64,000 nucleotides of DNA from Rhodobacteraceae bacterium Alg238-R152 (lineage in GTDB: Bacteria > Pseudomonadota > Alphaproteobacteria > Rhodobacterales > Rhodobacteraceae). Made by a program: the position numbers and the translations under genes. Below, piece after piece: positions 7,897 to 17,400 of the stretch. Below the pieces are notes generated by a model. The model saw nothing but the letters and a program-made list of their open reading frames with translations. It was not told the DNA's origin and did not search any database. How positions within the stretch are numbered: position 1 is the first letter of the stretch; the number at the start of each line of letters is the position of its first letter. The DNA lies in the NCBI GenBank assembly GCA_900537125.1, contig UNRJ01000004.1, positions 310,001-374,000 on the forward strand, written 5' to 3'.

Positions 7897-8600
7897 TCAC
7901 GCCTTCTCTTCGCGCCAGAAACCTAGTTTTTCGTGACAGGTGCGGTCCGAATAGCTGAACAGCACCAGGTCGCTGTCTGCGACTTCAATCTCAAGCGCAG
8001 CCCAGGACGGCACCGCCACCAAATCACGTGGCCCCACCTCAAACCTCTGCCCATCCACGATCAGCGCCCCCTGCCCCGAGACCCCGGCATAAACCGCCCC
8101 GGCCGTTTGTTTGCGCGCCTTGGTTTTCTGCCCCGCGGGAATTTTTTAGCAAAACGCTGAGATCGTTGCGGTCACCGCGCCCCCATCTACAGGGTTGGTG
8201 AATTCCATCATCCAGCCGGTGTGGGCATCAACGGGGGTGGAGTTTGCATACCCATCAAGCGCCAGCGCCCATTTGGCATAGGGAAAGTGAAACATCGGCG
8301 TGCTGGCGTGGACACAGTGAGACACAACGGGCTTCAACCCCGATCCATAGGTCGCCTGACAACTGCCCGTCGGTACAGAGGTTGCTGCGGGAATATTACC
8401 TTCGCGCTCCGCAAAACCCGCCGCAAATCTTTGCACAATCGGAATGTCCAAACCATCCAACCAAATGGCAGGCGCGCCCTCGTCGCCATGTTCGTGCCAC
8501 CGCCAGGACGGGGTCAGTACCAGGTCAAAGGGGCGCATCATCACCTTTTCCCCATCCACCGAAGTCCAGGCGCCTGCACTCTCAAGATCCAACCAGCGGC
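7897..8600 (-). pseudogene. Gentisate 1,2-dioxygenase remnant (5'-truncated, internal stop)
   Basis: Reading the minus strand from about 8600, the frame gives ESAGAWTSVDGEKV, TPSWRWHEHG, IWLDGLDIP and EFTNPVDGG, matching the middle of bicupin gentisate 1,2-dioxygenases. A TAA stop at 8146-8148 follows SAFC. The same frame then continues with KIPAGQKTKARKQT, VGPRDLVAVPSW and SDRTCHEKLGFWREEK, the family's C-terminus, ending at 7897. The first ~110 residues, including the iron-binding HxH of the N-terminal cupin, are missing because the gene is joined at about 8600 to an IclR fragment. Both lesions make it non-functional as a dioxygenase. Confidence 0.85.
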
Positions 8601-9122
8601 TTGTATCAACTGGGGCCATTGGCTTTGAGGTTAGGATTGACAGCGATTTGGCAAGACGACGCTGTGTCACGCGGAGCAGATCTTCTGAGTGAGTTGACCA
8701 CCGATCTCAAAACATCCGGCCACCTCAGCATCTGGGGTGAACGTGGTCCGGTTATCATTCGCACCAAACATGGTGGCCCGCCGGTTATTTCCACCATGGG
8801 GTTGGGCACCATACTGCCCCTATTCCGCTCTTCCACTGGCCGCGTATTTCTAGGTTTCATGCCCAAAGTCGCAACTCAAGATGTGCTTATGCCAGAACAG
8901 GCCCAACTGGATATTCCGACCAAAGAGATCGACACAGTTTCAGACAACATCCGCGCCAAAGGCCACGCCCTGATCGCGGGTGAATTGGTCCCGGGGCTAT
9001 GTGCGATCGCCCTACCCGTGTTTCATCATGACAGCTCACTGGCCTGCGTCGTCACCTTGGTCACCACCGATCAAACTTTGCTGTCTGAAGGTAGCGCTTT
9101 GGTGCAACTGGCCCTCACCTAA
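8601..9122 (+). pseudogene. IclR-type regulator remnant lacking its DNA-binding domain
   Basis: From about 8601 the plus strand encodes YQLGPLALRLG, HLSIWGERGPVII and SSTGRVFLGFMP, the linker and effector-binding domain of IclR-family regulators. The frame ends at 9122. Upstream of 8601 the same frame is only the antisense of gentisate dioxygenase, so the winged helix-turn-helix is absent. The gene faced away from the catabolic operon, the usual position for its own activator. A single deletion can explain loss of both 5' ends and the shared promoter region. Confidence 0.8.
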
Positions 9123-9256
9123 ACCAACGATCTGAATCACGCTTGGGCTGGTACAACTGACCAAAACTATAGGCAAAATCCGGCAATCAATACTGTGAGT
9201 AGGCCCCTCGTTTCGAATAGGGCCCAGCCATAAGCTTCATGCGACCAATTTCAGTT

Positions 9257-9905
9257 TCACGCAGGTGTGATCCCACCGATTGCAATGTTAGGCCATTCAT
9301 TGCTGTAGATCCACAGCCCTTCATTGCGGACGGAGCGGTTGACGCACTCGATATGGGCGCTTGTTGTAGTTTGCCCGGTTAGATGACACCACATTTCTCA
9401 ACCCGCGCCACGAGCTGCTTTCCGCTGACATGTTCTGGGTCATTCCCAACACGTATCGCTAGCGGTTTCCCGCACCATTGTTGATCTGAGTGAGGCAGCG
9501 CACAACACGTTCTGTGGGCAGCGAGAAGTCAACTTTAATACCCAAGCCTTCGCGTCTATATCATTCAAAATGTTTGATGTCCGAATGGTTCGGCTGGTAG
9601 CCAGCTGATCCGCCAAGAATTCCATCGACCAAGTGGCATGTAGCCTATCAGGCACGCCAGCGGCAACGGCTTGTCCCTCATTAGGCATTCCTTGGGCTAG
9701 ATGCGTAGCTTCATATCCACCCAACAACAGATCCGATCAACCCATTTGGGTTCTAACCGCAACCCTGCACGCTGCGAAGATGCAGAAAGCGTAAACCAAA
9801 TCCCTAGGCCCGTTGATTGCGCCTTCTCGGGCAGTTTCAATGCCCGGCCATACAGTGGTCAACTTCACAATCCACACAACGATTTCTGCATTCTCATCGT
9901 CCGCT
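9257..9905 (-). mobile_element. Decayed IS3-family orfB (IS407-like relic)
   Basis: On the minus strand, pieces of one OrfB are readable in changing frames: DDENAEIVVWIVKL (N-terminal), GFGLRFLHLRSVQG, HATWSMEFLADQLA, CGKPLAIRVGNDPEHVSGK (second Asp region) and NRSVRNEGLW, then NIAIGGITPA at the C-terminus. Frameshifts, stops and an internal gap of roughly 25 codons show it is long dead. No orfA or clear terminal repeats remain. It is the same IS type as the relic at 51.4-52.0 kb. Confidence 0.75.
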
Positions 9906-10053
9906 GTCGCCCATGCCCAGGCAACCCCATCGTGTAGTGACGTGAATTGCGAAGTTCGAAAGTGATGTGATCTGGGCAATAGGACAATCTGTTTCAATCC
10001 GCCTTACTGCCCTTACGACCATATCTCAACAAATTCAGCGTCGAGAATATGCG

Positions 10054-10509
10054 TCAGGCTGTGACGTCTTCATTGACCACGTCTGCAAAAGATTTGAAAA
10101 ATTTTGCAGCCAGTTTTTTAGCGGTACTTTGGATCAATCTGCTGCCCAATTGTGCAAGCTTACCGCCAATGGCGGCCTTTGCCTCGTAGCGCAAAATTGT
10201 CGTGTTGGGACCATCAGCTGTGAGCGTGACGTCTGCGCCACCTTTGGCGTGGCCTGCCGCCCCGCCATTACCTTGGCCGGTAAGGGAAAATGCATCTGGC
10301 GCGCCAGCAATGTCGAGCTGGACATCACCACTGAATTTTGCTTTCACAGGCCCCACTTTCAGGACAACCTTGGCCTGCAATTCGCTGTCTGAGAGCTTGA
10401 TCAACTCTTCGCATCCGGGAATGCACTGTTGCAGAATTTCAGGATTGTTGAGCGCGGCATAGACACGGTCTTTGGGGGCGTTGATGACAATTTCGTCTGC
10501 GAGTTCCAT
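10054..10509 (-). CDS. coxG: CO dehydrogenase accessory protein CoxG (SRPBCC family)
   Basis: A 151-residue CoxG-family protein. It opens with ADEIVINAPKDRVYAALNNPEIL and continues with CIPGCEEL, the typical CoxG/SRPBCC start. The C-terminal helix region is KKLAAKFFKSF. CoxG is reported in CO oxidisers to help anchor CO dehydrogenase to the cytoplasmic membrane and more recently to carry quinone. It is the last gene of this cox operon, starting 11 bases after the small 33-codon gene. The start at 10509 is chosen from homology; only a weak Shine-Dalgarno (AAGAAAG) is seen. Confidence 0.9.
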   Translation of the reverse strand: MELADEIVINAPKDRVYAALNNPEILQQCIPGCEELIKLSDSELQAKVVLKVGPVKAKFSGDVQLDIAGAPDAFSLTGQGNGGAAGHAKGGADVTLTADGPNTTILRYEAKAAIGGKLAQLGSRLIQSTAKKLAAKFFKSFADVVNEDVTA

Positions 10510-10520
10510 GGTAGTCTTTC

Positions 10521-10622
10521 TTAGCAACAAGGGAATTTGATGGTGGCCAGATGGTCGGCCTGTTCAGGAGTGAGCGCCGATTTGCGCCGCAAATGGGCGA
10601 TGATTTGTGTGAGCCTTTTCAT
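10521..10622 (-). CDS. Small 33-residue protein between coxF and coxG
   Basis: The ATG overlaps the coxF stop in an ATGA junction, as between most other cox genes here, and the frame ends at 10521, 11 bases before coxG. The product is basic at its N-terminus (MKRLTQIIAHLRRK) and ends IKFPCC with two adjacent cysteines. The coupling and position argue that it is translated. I suspect similar small genes occur in other Rhodobacteraceae cox operons but cannot check. The CC end could bind metal or be a modification site; that is speculation. Confidence 0.6.
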   Translation of the reverse strand: MKRLTQIIAHLRRKSALTPEQADHLATIKFPCC

Positions 10623-11407
10623 GTCGTTTCCTCCTGTGTTCGCTTCACCGCGGTCCGGCGCTCTTGAACCAACTGTGCCAAGATGGAGAGCGCGATTTCT
10701 TCCGGTGTAACGGCGCCCAAATCGAGCCCCGCTGGCGCATGCACTTGGTTGATCTCTGCTTCGGAAATTTTTGCAGCAACAAGCTTTTCTGCCAAAACCG
10801 CATATTTTTTGCGGCTTCCAACAAAAGCGGCATAGGCGGGACGCGCTGCGATGGTTGATTTCAACACATCCAAGTCCCCTTGGCCTTGAGTGGCGATGAC
10901 AACAAACCGTTGTTGATGAGGTTTGTTTTCGGCAAGCGCTGTTGACACAGACCAGTGAAAACTCGGCGCAATGGCGCACAATGCTTTTGCCACCGGTGAT
11001 GTCCCGAGCACGACCAACAGCGGCGTCGGCAAACAAGGTTCGATAAAGATGTCCACTGTCCCCCGCGACGGGCAGCCATTGCGGGCAAAACGCGTCCCAT
11101 CGATCTCATCTCCTGCTGCCACGCCTTTTTCCGCAAGAAGATCTTCAGGCGCGACAGACACAAGCTGCGGGGCACCGTCTTGTAAGGCTTGAAGAGCTGC
11201 CCGTTTGACAGCTCCCCGCGTACAGCCACCGCCCAGCCAGCCCTGAATGATGGTTCCGTCAGCACTTAAGAGCGCCTTGGCGCCGGGCTTTGCAGCCGTC
11301 GCACCAGCCGTGCGCACAATAGTGGCAAAGGCAAAGGGCTGGTCCAGCGCGCGCAGTTCTTTCGCTGCTTCGGCGAGATCTGTTGAGAGAATTTCTGCCG
11401 GAGTCAT
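10619..11407 (-). CDS. coxF: XdhC/CoxF-family maturation factor for CO dehydrogenase
   Basis: A 262-residue XdhC-family protein. The N-terminal part has FAFATIVRTAGATAAKPGAK and GWLGGGCTRGAV with the conserved GGGC that holds molybdenum cofactor in related proteins. The C-terminal Rossmann-like part has LLVVLGTSPVA, FVVIATQGQGD and AFVGSRKK. XdhC proteins deliver sulfurated Moco to molybdenum hydroxylases; in cox operons CoxF takes this place. The start ATG overlaps the coxE stop and the stop overlaps the small downstream gene, both as ATGA. The usual Walker-like GxGxxG is changed to GTSPVA. Confidence 0.88.
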   Translation of the reverse strand: MTPAEILSTDLAEAAKELRALDQPFAFATIVRTAGATAAKPGAKALLSADGTIIQGWLGGGCTRGAVKRAALQALQDGAPQLVSVAPEDLLAEKGVAAGDEIDGTRFARNGCPSRGTVDIFIEPCLPTPLLVVLGTSPVAKALCAIAPSFHWSVSTALAENKPHQQRFVVIATQGQGDLDVLKSTIAARPAYAAFVGSRKKYAVLAEKLVAAKISEAEINQVHAPAGLDLGAVTPEEIALSILAQLVQERRTAVKRTQEETT

Positions 11408-12585
11408 ACCGTCGCAAGCTCCTTCTCAAGGGCCATCAAGTCCGCCAGAGTATTGGCCGCTTTGAAAGCATCTAAAAATGGCAAGGCCGCAACCATACCA
11501 GCAGCAACGGGGGTGTAATCCGCCCAGCCTTTTAACGGGTTGAGCCAAACCACCTTGCAGCCCCGCTTTTTGAGTTTTTGAAGGGCCCCGGCGATCATCT
11601 CCGGCGGTTCAGTATCAAAGCCGTCTGACAAGATCAGCACAACGCTGCGCCCATCTACGAACCGTTTGGCATAGGTTTCAGAAAATCGCATCAAAGACGG
11701 ACCGATTTTTGACCCGCCACCAAATCCATCCGCCATAAGCGACAGACGTCCAATGGCGCGCATCGCATCTTTGTCGCGCAAAGCTTCAGTTATGCGCACC
11801 AGCCGCGTATGGAAGAGATAGGCATCCGCCGCTGTGTCAGCCCGCATCAACCCCGCAAGGAAGGCCAAAAAAACGCGGCTATAGACAGACATCGACCCTG
11901 AGACGTCACAAATCGCTACGATTTTGCGTGTCCGGTCCGGGCGTTTCTTACGCAAAAGCCGCAGAGGTTCGCCGCCAGTGGATAAGCTCCGGCGAATGGT
12001 CTTACGGAAATGCACACTGTCGCCTTTTTTCGCAGCTATCCTGCGGCGTGAGCGCTTGTCTCGCAAAGCCGCACCAATGCGGCGCGCAACGTCCTCAGCC
12101 TGTTCAATCTCTTCGGGACGCACCAACTCACGTAGGTCTTTGTGTGCCAGGTTTTTTTGTTTTGTGGCGATGAGTTTCCCCGTTCCGCCACTGTTGGCCT
12201 CACCGCCATCATCATCCGGAGCTGTGACATTTCCGGAAGATGCCACATCTTCACCTCTGGCATCACGCGAGGAATGTACACTGTCGTTTTTCGCGGAGGT
12301 TTGGCCAGGCACCACCTTCTGTTTCACGCGCCCCATATCCATCCAATAACTGTCAAAGAGATCGTCAAACCGCTCAGCATCATCTTTGCAGCCAGTGCAC
12401 ACAGCCCGCAAAGCGCGACAGCTTTCTTCGGGACGGACAGCATCCACTTCTGCCAAGGCCGCCATTGCAATTTCCGCCTCCGCAACTCCCAACCGCAGTC
12501 CATTGTCGCGCAAATGCGCCATGAAACCTGCGACCCGCGCAGAAGGACCCGGATCACGCCCAGAAAATTTTGTAACCCGGCTCAT
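11404..12585 (-). CDS. coxE: CoxE, von Willebrand factor A domain protein
   Basis: A 393-residue cytoplasmic protein. The C-terminal half carries a VWA domain: the metal-ion-dependent adhesion motif DVSGSMS near residue 230, DGFGGGSKIGPSL and LILSDGFDT. The N-terminal part is helical, with a variable acidic/polar stretch around residues 90-140. CoxE works with the MoxR-type ATPase CoxD to insert copper and sulfur into the active site of CO dehydrogenase, as shown for Oligotropha (Afipia) carboxidovorans. The ATG overlaps the coxD stop and the stop overlaps the coxF start. Confidence 0.93.
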   Translation of the reverse strand: MSRVTKFSGRDPGPSARVAGFMAHLRDNGLRLGVAEAEIAMAALAEVDAVRPEESCRALRAVCTGCKDDAERFDDLFDSYWMDMGRVKQKVVPGQTSAKNDSVHSSRDARGEDVASSGNVTAPDDDGGEANSGGTGKLIATKQKNLAHKDLRELVRPEEIEQAEDVARRIGAALRDKRSRRRIAAKKGDSVHFRKTIRRSLSTGGEPLRLLRKKRPDRTRKIVAICDVSGSMSVYSRVFLAFLAGLMRADTAADAYLFHTRLVRITEALRDKDAMRAIGRLSLMADGFGGGSKIGPSLMRFSETYAKRFVDGRSVVLILSDGFDTEPPEMIAGALQKLKKRGCKVVWLNPLKGWADYTPVAAGMVAALPFLDAFKAANTLADLMALEKELATV

Positions 12586-13457
12586 GCCGCTTTACCTGCG
12601 ATGCGACCGGCGACCTCAGGGGTGACCTGAGCTTGATCGCTTTGGGTTTTCAAAAGTGTAGTCAACGTGGACTGCAAAACCGCAGGACTTTCGGTCAGAT
12701 CCGCAATCCCCAACCCCATCAGCGCGGCGGCGAAATCCAACATTTCCGCGATACCCGGCGTCTTTTCCAGGTCTTCTTCGCGCAGTTTTTGCACAAAGCC
12801 CACAATTTGATCTGCCAAACGCGCCTCAACATCCGGGCAACGCGCCTTGAGGATATTAAGTTCCGTTACCCTGTCCGGGTATTCAACATAGGTATACAAA
12901 CACCGGCGGCGTAATGCGTCGGAAAGATCACGTGTGCCATTTGACGTTAGGATCACAACCGGCCGCGTGACAGCAGTGATCGTGCCGAGTTCAGGAATTG
13001 AGACTTGGAAATCAGACAAGATTTCGAGCAAATAGGCCTCAAATTCCTCATCAGCCCGGTCAATTTCATCAATCAGCAGCACTGGCGCGACTTCCTGAGT
13101 GATCGCCGCTAGCAAAGGGCGCTCCAGCAGAAAATCACGGGAAAAGATACGATCCTCAACCGCCTTACCGGTCTCACCTCCTTCAGCTGCCGCACGAATA
13201 GTGAGAAGCTGCCTTTGATAATTCCACTCATATATCGCTTGAGCGGCATCCAATCCTTCGTAACATTGCAGCCGGATAAGGCGCGTGTCCCGCACCTGCG
13301 CCAAGGCCCGCGCGATCTCGGTCTTGCCAACACCGGCCGCCCCTTCCAACAACAGAGGACGCCCAAGTGACAAGGCGAGCTGTAAGGCTACAGCCAGATC
13401 GTCAGAGGCAACATAGCCGTCACCTGCAAGCGCGGTTTTCAAATCAGTCCAAGTCAT
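12582..13457 (-). CDS. coxD: CoxD, MoxR-family AAA+ ATPase
   Basis: A 291-residue AAA+ protein. Walker A is GAAGVGKT (residues 39-46), Walker B is VLLIDEIDRAD, sensor 1 is ILTSNGTRDL, and RRRCLYTYVEYPD is the usual MoxR continuation. CoxD is the chaperone-like partner of CoxE needed to build the Cu-S-Mo centre of CO dehydrogenase. I use the ATG at 13457, which has GGAG six bases upstream and lies 45 bases after the coxL stop; a frame extending to 13547 overlaps coxL and is unlikely. Confidence 0.93.
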   Translation of the reverse strand: MTWTDLKTALAGDGYVASDDLAVALQLALSLGRPLLLEGAAGVGKTEIARALAQVRDTRLIRLQCYEGLDAAQAIYEWNYQRQLLTIRAAAEGGETGKAVEDRIFSRDFLLERPLLAAITQEVAPVLLIDEIDRADEEFEAYLLEILSDFQVSIPELGTITAVTRPVVILTSNGTRDLSDALRRRCLYTYVEYPDRVTELNILKARCPDVEARLADQIVGFVQKLREEDLEKTPGIAEMLDFAAALMGLGIADLTESPAVLQSTLTTLLKTQSDQAQVTPEVAGRIAGKAA

Positions 13458-13501
13458 GATGTGCTCCGTTGGGCGGGGTCTGTCCCCGCCCATCTCTTGC
13501 C

Positions 13502-15928
13502 TTAACCGTGAAGGCCCAGTTCGTTGGCAGTCTTCCAAATCCGCCAATGATCGTGCGGCATATTGGTGTGGATATTCCCAAAGGGCCTAAAGGCATCCTG
13601 CACAGCATTGGAGAAACACGGCACCCCGCCCACATGTGGGCTTTCACCAACGCCTTTCGCCCCAATCGGGTGATGCGGGCTTGGCGTGACCGTGAAGTCG
13701 GTCTCGTAGTTTGGCACCTCCCAGGCCGTTGGCAGGAAGAAGTCCATCAAGGTCCCCGTCTTACAGTTGCCCATGTCGTCATAAGCAATCTCCTGCCCCA
13801 GAGCGACAGCAAGCGCCTCTGTAAGGCCACCATGGACCTGACCTTCGATGATCATCGGGTTGATACGTGTCCCGCAATCATCCAGCGCGTAGAAGCGGCG
13901 AATTTCCGGCACACCTGTATCAACATCGATGTCCATCACACAGACATAGGCCCCAAACGGGTAGGTCATGTTGGGTGGATCATAGTAGCTGACCGCCTCA
14001 AGCCCCGGTTCAAGTCCCGGAATGGCTTGATTGTAGGCGGCAAAGGCAATTTCCTTCATCGTCTTGAACTTCTCAGATGCGCCTTTGACAACAAATCGGT
14101 CCACATCAAATTCCACGTCATTGTCGTGAACTTCCAGAAGGTAGGCTGCGATCATCTGTGCCTTTGTCCGGATCTTGCGACCCGCCATGGCAGTTGCCGC
14201 ACCAGCAACCGGCGTAGAGCGGGATCCGTATGTGCCCAGACCATATGGCGCCGTGTCGGTATCGCCTTCCTCGATTGTGATACTGTCAGCAGGCAACCCA
14301 ATCTCAGAGGCCAGAATTTGCGCAAACGTCGTCGCATGCCCCTGCCCTTGCGAAATTGTGCCAAGCCGCGCAATCGCAGACCCTGTTGGGTGTATGCGGA
14401 TTTCACAGCTGTCAAACATGCCAAGCCCAAGAATATCGCAATTCTTCACCGGACCCGCGCCAACAATTTCTGTGAAGAAACTTAGGCCGATGCCCATCAA
14501 TTTCCGCGTTTTACCGGCCTTGAAGTCTACAACCCGCTGAGCCTGCTCAGCCCGAAGCCCATCATAATCGACTGTTTTTAAAGCCTTATCCCAAGCGGTG
14601 TGATAATCGCCACTATCATATTCCCAGCCAAGCGCGGCTGTATACGGGAATTGCTCTTTCTTGATGAAGTTGATCCGGCGCAGCTCAGCGGCATCCATGT
14701 TCAACTTAATCGCCAAGACTTCAATCATGCGCTCAATGAAGTAAACCGCTTCGGTCACGCGGAAGGAACAGCGATACGAAACACCTCCCGGGGCCTTGTT
14801 GGTGTAGACACCATCAACCTCCAGATAGGCCGTCGGAATGTCATAAGATCCGGTGCAGATGTTCATAAACCCTGCGGGGAATTTGGTTGGATCAGCACAG
14901 GCATCAAAGCCACCATGGTCGGCGGTTACATGACAGTGCAGGCCAGTGATTTTCCCTTCTGGCGTGGCCGATATTTTGCCGGTCATGTGATAATCACGCG
15001 CAAAGGCCGTGGTCATCAAATTGTCCATCCGATCTTCGATCCACTTCACCGGTTTGCCGGTCACAATCGAGGCCACAACTGAGCAAACATAACCTGGATA
15101 GGCGCCAACTTTGTTGCCAAACCCACCGCCAATATCTGGGGAGATCACACGGATGTTGTGCTCTTCAATTCCAGAGATCAGGGACACGACGGTCCGGATC
15201 GCATGCGGCGCCTGGAACGTCCCCCAAAGCGTGAGCTTGCCATTGACCTTGTCCATGGATGCCACACAGCCGCAGGTTTCCAGTGGGCACGGATGCGTGC
15301 GGTGATAGTACATTGTCTCTTCGGCAACGATTTCGGCGTTTGCAATGACCTCCTCGGTTGGCTCCTTGTCGCCAGCATCCCAAGTGAAGATGTGATTTGG
15401 ATGCTTTCGAGGGCCATGGGCCCCATCAGGAATAGACCCGTCCTCGGCCACCAAATCTTCGCGCAGCACCACGTCGGAGTTTAACGCCTCAAACGGGTCC
15501 ACAATAACAGGTAGTTCTTCGTATTCGACTTCAACCAGTTCGATCCCGTCAGCCGCCGCATAGCGATCCTCTGCAACAACAAAAGCAACCTCCTGCCCCT
15601 GAAAGAGAACTTTGCCGTCAGCAAGCACCATCTGCTTGTCACCGGCCAGGGTCGGCATCCAGTGCAGCCCAAGCGGTTCGAGATCCGCAGCGGTCAAAAC
15701 AGCAAGCACACCGGGCACTTCCAAAGCTGCAGCTGTATCGATGTTTGTGATGCGCGCATGCGCATAAGGGGAGCGCACAAAATCGCCAAACAGCATGCCG
15801 TCCAGTTTCACATCATCAACGTAGTTGCCTTTGCCCTGCGTGAAACGGGCGTCTTCAACCCGTTTGCGGGAACAGCCCATGCCTTTGAGATTGTCGACGC
15901 GTTCTTCGCGAGTGATGTCGTCCTTCAT
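13502..15928 (-). CDS. coxL: Aerobic CO dehydrogenase large subunit, form I
   Basis: An 808-residue molybdopterin-cytosine-dinucleotide subunit that oxidises CO to CO2. The active-site loop reads SYRCSFR at residues 384-390, with Cys387 in the place of the copper-binding Cys388 of Oligotropha. This is the form I signature (AYxCSFR), not the form II AYRGAGR, with Ser replacing the first Ala. Also visible are TFQAPH (Gln239, equal to Gln240), DIGGGFGNK and the C-terminal [13 protein letters not shown] carrying the catalytic Glu. Length is normal for CoxL. The ATG overlaps the coxS stop (ATGA). Confidence 0.97.
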   Translation of the reverse strand: MKDDITREERVDNLKGMGCSRKRVEDARFTQGKGNYVDDVKLDGMLFGDFVRSPYAHARITNIDTAAALEVPGVLAVLTAADLEPLGLHWMPTLAGDKQMVLADGKVLFQGQEVAFVVAEDRYAAADGIELVEVEYEELPVIVDPFEALNSDVVLREDLVAEDGSIPDGAHGPRKHPNHIFTWDAGDKEPTEEVIANAEIVAEETMYYHRTHPCPLETCGCVASMDKVNGKLTLWGTFQAPHAIRTVVSLISGIEEHNIRVISPDIGGGFGNKVGAYPGYVCSVVASIVTGKPVKWIEDRMDNLMTTAFARDYHMTGKISATPEGKITGLHCHVTADHGGFDACADPTKFPAGFMNICTGSYDIPTAYLEVDGVYTNKAPGGVSYRCSFRVTEAVYFIERMIEVLAIKLNMDAAELRRINFIKKEQFPYTAALGWEYDSGDYHTAWDKALKTVDYDGLRAEQAQRVVDFKAGKTRKLMGIGLSFFTEIVGAGPVKNCDILGLGMFDSCEIRIHPTGSAIARLGTISQGQGHATTFAQILASEIGLPADSITIEEGDTDTAPYGLGTYGSRSTPVAGAATAMAGRKIRTKAQMIAAYLLEVHDNDVEFDVDRFVVKGASEKFKTMKEIAFAAYNQAIPGLEPGLEAVSYYDPPNMTYPFGAYVCVMDIDVDTGVPEIRRFYALDDCGTRINPMIIEGQVHGGLTEALAVALGQEIAYDDMGNCKTGTLMDFFLPTAWEVPNYETDFTVTPSPHHPIGAKGVGESPHVGGVPCFSNAVQDAFRPFGNIHTNMPHDHWRIWKTANELGLHG

Positions 15929-16419
15929 TCTGCGGCCTCCTTGGCTGCATTCATTTCAGCGGCGGCTGCCTGAATGGATTTGACAATGTTCTGATACCCG
16001 GTGCAGCGGCAGATATTGCCAGCCATGCCAAAGCGAATTTCTTCCTCTGTCGGGTTTGGGATTTCCTCAAGCAGTTTGGTGGCACGGGTGATCATCCCAG
16101 ATGTGCAAAAGCCACATTGCAACCCGTGGTGTTCCTTGAACGCCTCCTGCAGGGGGTGAAGGTTATCCGTCCCCCCGATCCCTTCAATTGTGGTAATTTG
16201 TGCCCCATTGGCCTGAGCGGCAAACATGGTGCAGGATTTGACCGATTTACCATTGATCGAGACCGTGCAGGCCCCACAATGCGAAGTTTCACAGCCGATA
16301 TGCGGGCCAGTGATATTGAGCCGCTCACGCAGAGTATGGATCAATAGTTCGCGTGGTTCTGCGAGGAACTCTTCGTCTTTGCCGTTCACGTTCAGCTTGA
16401 TATGCATTTTTTTCGACAT
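15925..16419 (-). CDS. coxS: Aerobic CO dehydrogenase small (iron-sulfur) subunit
   Basis: A 164-residue protein with two [2Fe-2S] clusters. The plant-type N-terminal cluster uses Cys43, Cys48, Cys51 and Cys63 (CETSHCGAC and later SCTMF). The C-terminal helical cluster uses Cys102, Cys105 (CGFC), Cys137 and Cys139 (CRC). It passes electrons from the Mo-Cu site of CoxL to FAD in CoxM. It starts 12 bases after coxM stops and overlaps coxL. Confidence 0.96.
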   Translation of the reverse strand: MSKKMHIKLNVNGKDEEFLAEPRELLIHTLRERLNITGPHIGCETSHCGACTVSINGKSVKSCTMFAAQANGAQITTIEGIGGTDNLHPLQEAFKEHHGLQCGFCTSGMITRATKLLEEIPNPTEEEIRFGMAGNICRCTGYQNIVKSIQAAAAEMNAAKEAAE

Positions 16420-16431
16420 AATGATCTTCCT

Positions 16432-17286
16432 TCAGGCCCGCGACCAAGCGCGTTCGAGCGCCCGGCGTAAAATGACGCCAGCAACATGGTTCTTGAATGC
16501 AATGGGACCCCGGTTGTCCTCGGTTGGATCAATGTCGCCCCACATCGCTGCAATCGCAGCGCTCAAAGCAGCATCATTCAGCGATGTGCCCACAAGAGCT
16601 GCGCCTGCGGCCTCTGAATACACCGGCGTGTCGCTCAGGTTTGTCATTGCGATGGACGCCGACACACAGGTTCCACCTTCTTTGGTGATCTGTACAGCAG
16701 CCGCCGCGGTGGCATAGTCACCGATCTTACGCTTTTGCTTTTCGTAGGCGTAGCCACCTTGCGGATGCGCAATCGTCACGGACGTCAGCACTTCGTCGTC
16801 TTCACGAGCCGTCATGTAAGCCGCCTCGTAAAAGTCGCGCGCTGGGATCTGGCGTTCGCCGTCTGCGCCGGCAACCGTGAAGACTGCATCCAGACATTGC
16901 ATCAAACCAGGCATGTCGTTGCCAGGGTCCCCGTTGGCGACGTTCCCGCCAATCGTGCCCATATACCGGACTTGTGGGTCAGCAATCTGAAGAGCGGCTT
17001 CGCGCAGGATTGGAGCCACGTCGGCCAGGCCAGCATGCTCAACAATATCGGATTGAGTGACCAAGGCACCAATGTGAATGCTGTCGCTGTTGATCTCAAT
17101 ATTGGACAACCCACCAACATCTTGCAAATCAATCAAGTGCGGCACGTCGGCCATGCGCAACTTCATCATAGGGATCAAGCTGTGCCCGCCCGCCATCACA
17201 CGTGCATCATCTCCGTGTTCCTCTAGTAGTGATAGGACACCGGCCATGTCCTTGGGGCGATAATATTCAAATTCCGCTGGAATCAT
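16432..17286 (-). CDS. coxM: Aerobic CO dehydrogenase medium (FAD) subunit
   Basis: A 284-residue FAD-binding subunit. The two FAD motifs are AGGHSLIP (about residues 33-40) and TIGGNVANGDPGND (about 111-124), followed by a CO dehydrogenase flavoprotein C-terminal domain. It receives electrons from CoxS and passes them towards the quinone pool. It is the first structural gene of the operon. A strong GGGAGGAGAG Shine-Dalgarno precedes the ATG. The 114 bases upstream separate it from the coxC-like regulator and may hold a promoter; a TATTAT hexamer lies near 17361, but I cannot place a convincing -35. Confidence 0.95.
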   Translation of the reverse strand: MIPAEFEYYRPKDMAGVLSLLEEHGDDARVMAGGHSLIPMMKLRMADVPHLIDLQDVGGLSNIEINSDSIHIGALVTQSDIVEHAGLADVAPILREAALQIADPQVRYMGTIGGNVANGDPGNDMPGLMQCLDAVFTVAGADGERQIPARDFYEAAYMTAREDDEVLTSVTIAHPQGGYAYEKQKRKIGDYATAAAAVQITKEGGTCVSASIAMTNLSDTPVYSEAAGAALVGTSLNDAALSAAIAAMWGDIDPTEDNRGPIAFKNHVAGVILRRALERAWSRA

Positions 17287-17400
17287 CTGCTCTCTCCTCC
17301 CGTAAAGCGAATGCTCTTGCTGGGAAGGAAAACAGCATAGGCATCATTGCTGACGCACTATAATATCAATGAAATACAGGTCTTTTGCACGAAATGCGCC

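Noticed and set aside
8244..8600. Upstream part of the long plus-strand frame ending at 9122
   Set aside because: It is antisense to the gentisate dioxygenase remnant; IclR likeness begins only at about 8601.
13469..14485. 338-codon open frame on the plus strand inside coxL
   Set aside because: It is antisense to a clearly conserved coxL frame, has no domain and no ribosome site. Long antisense frames are common in genes of this composition.
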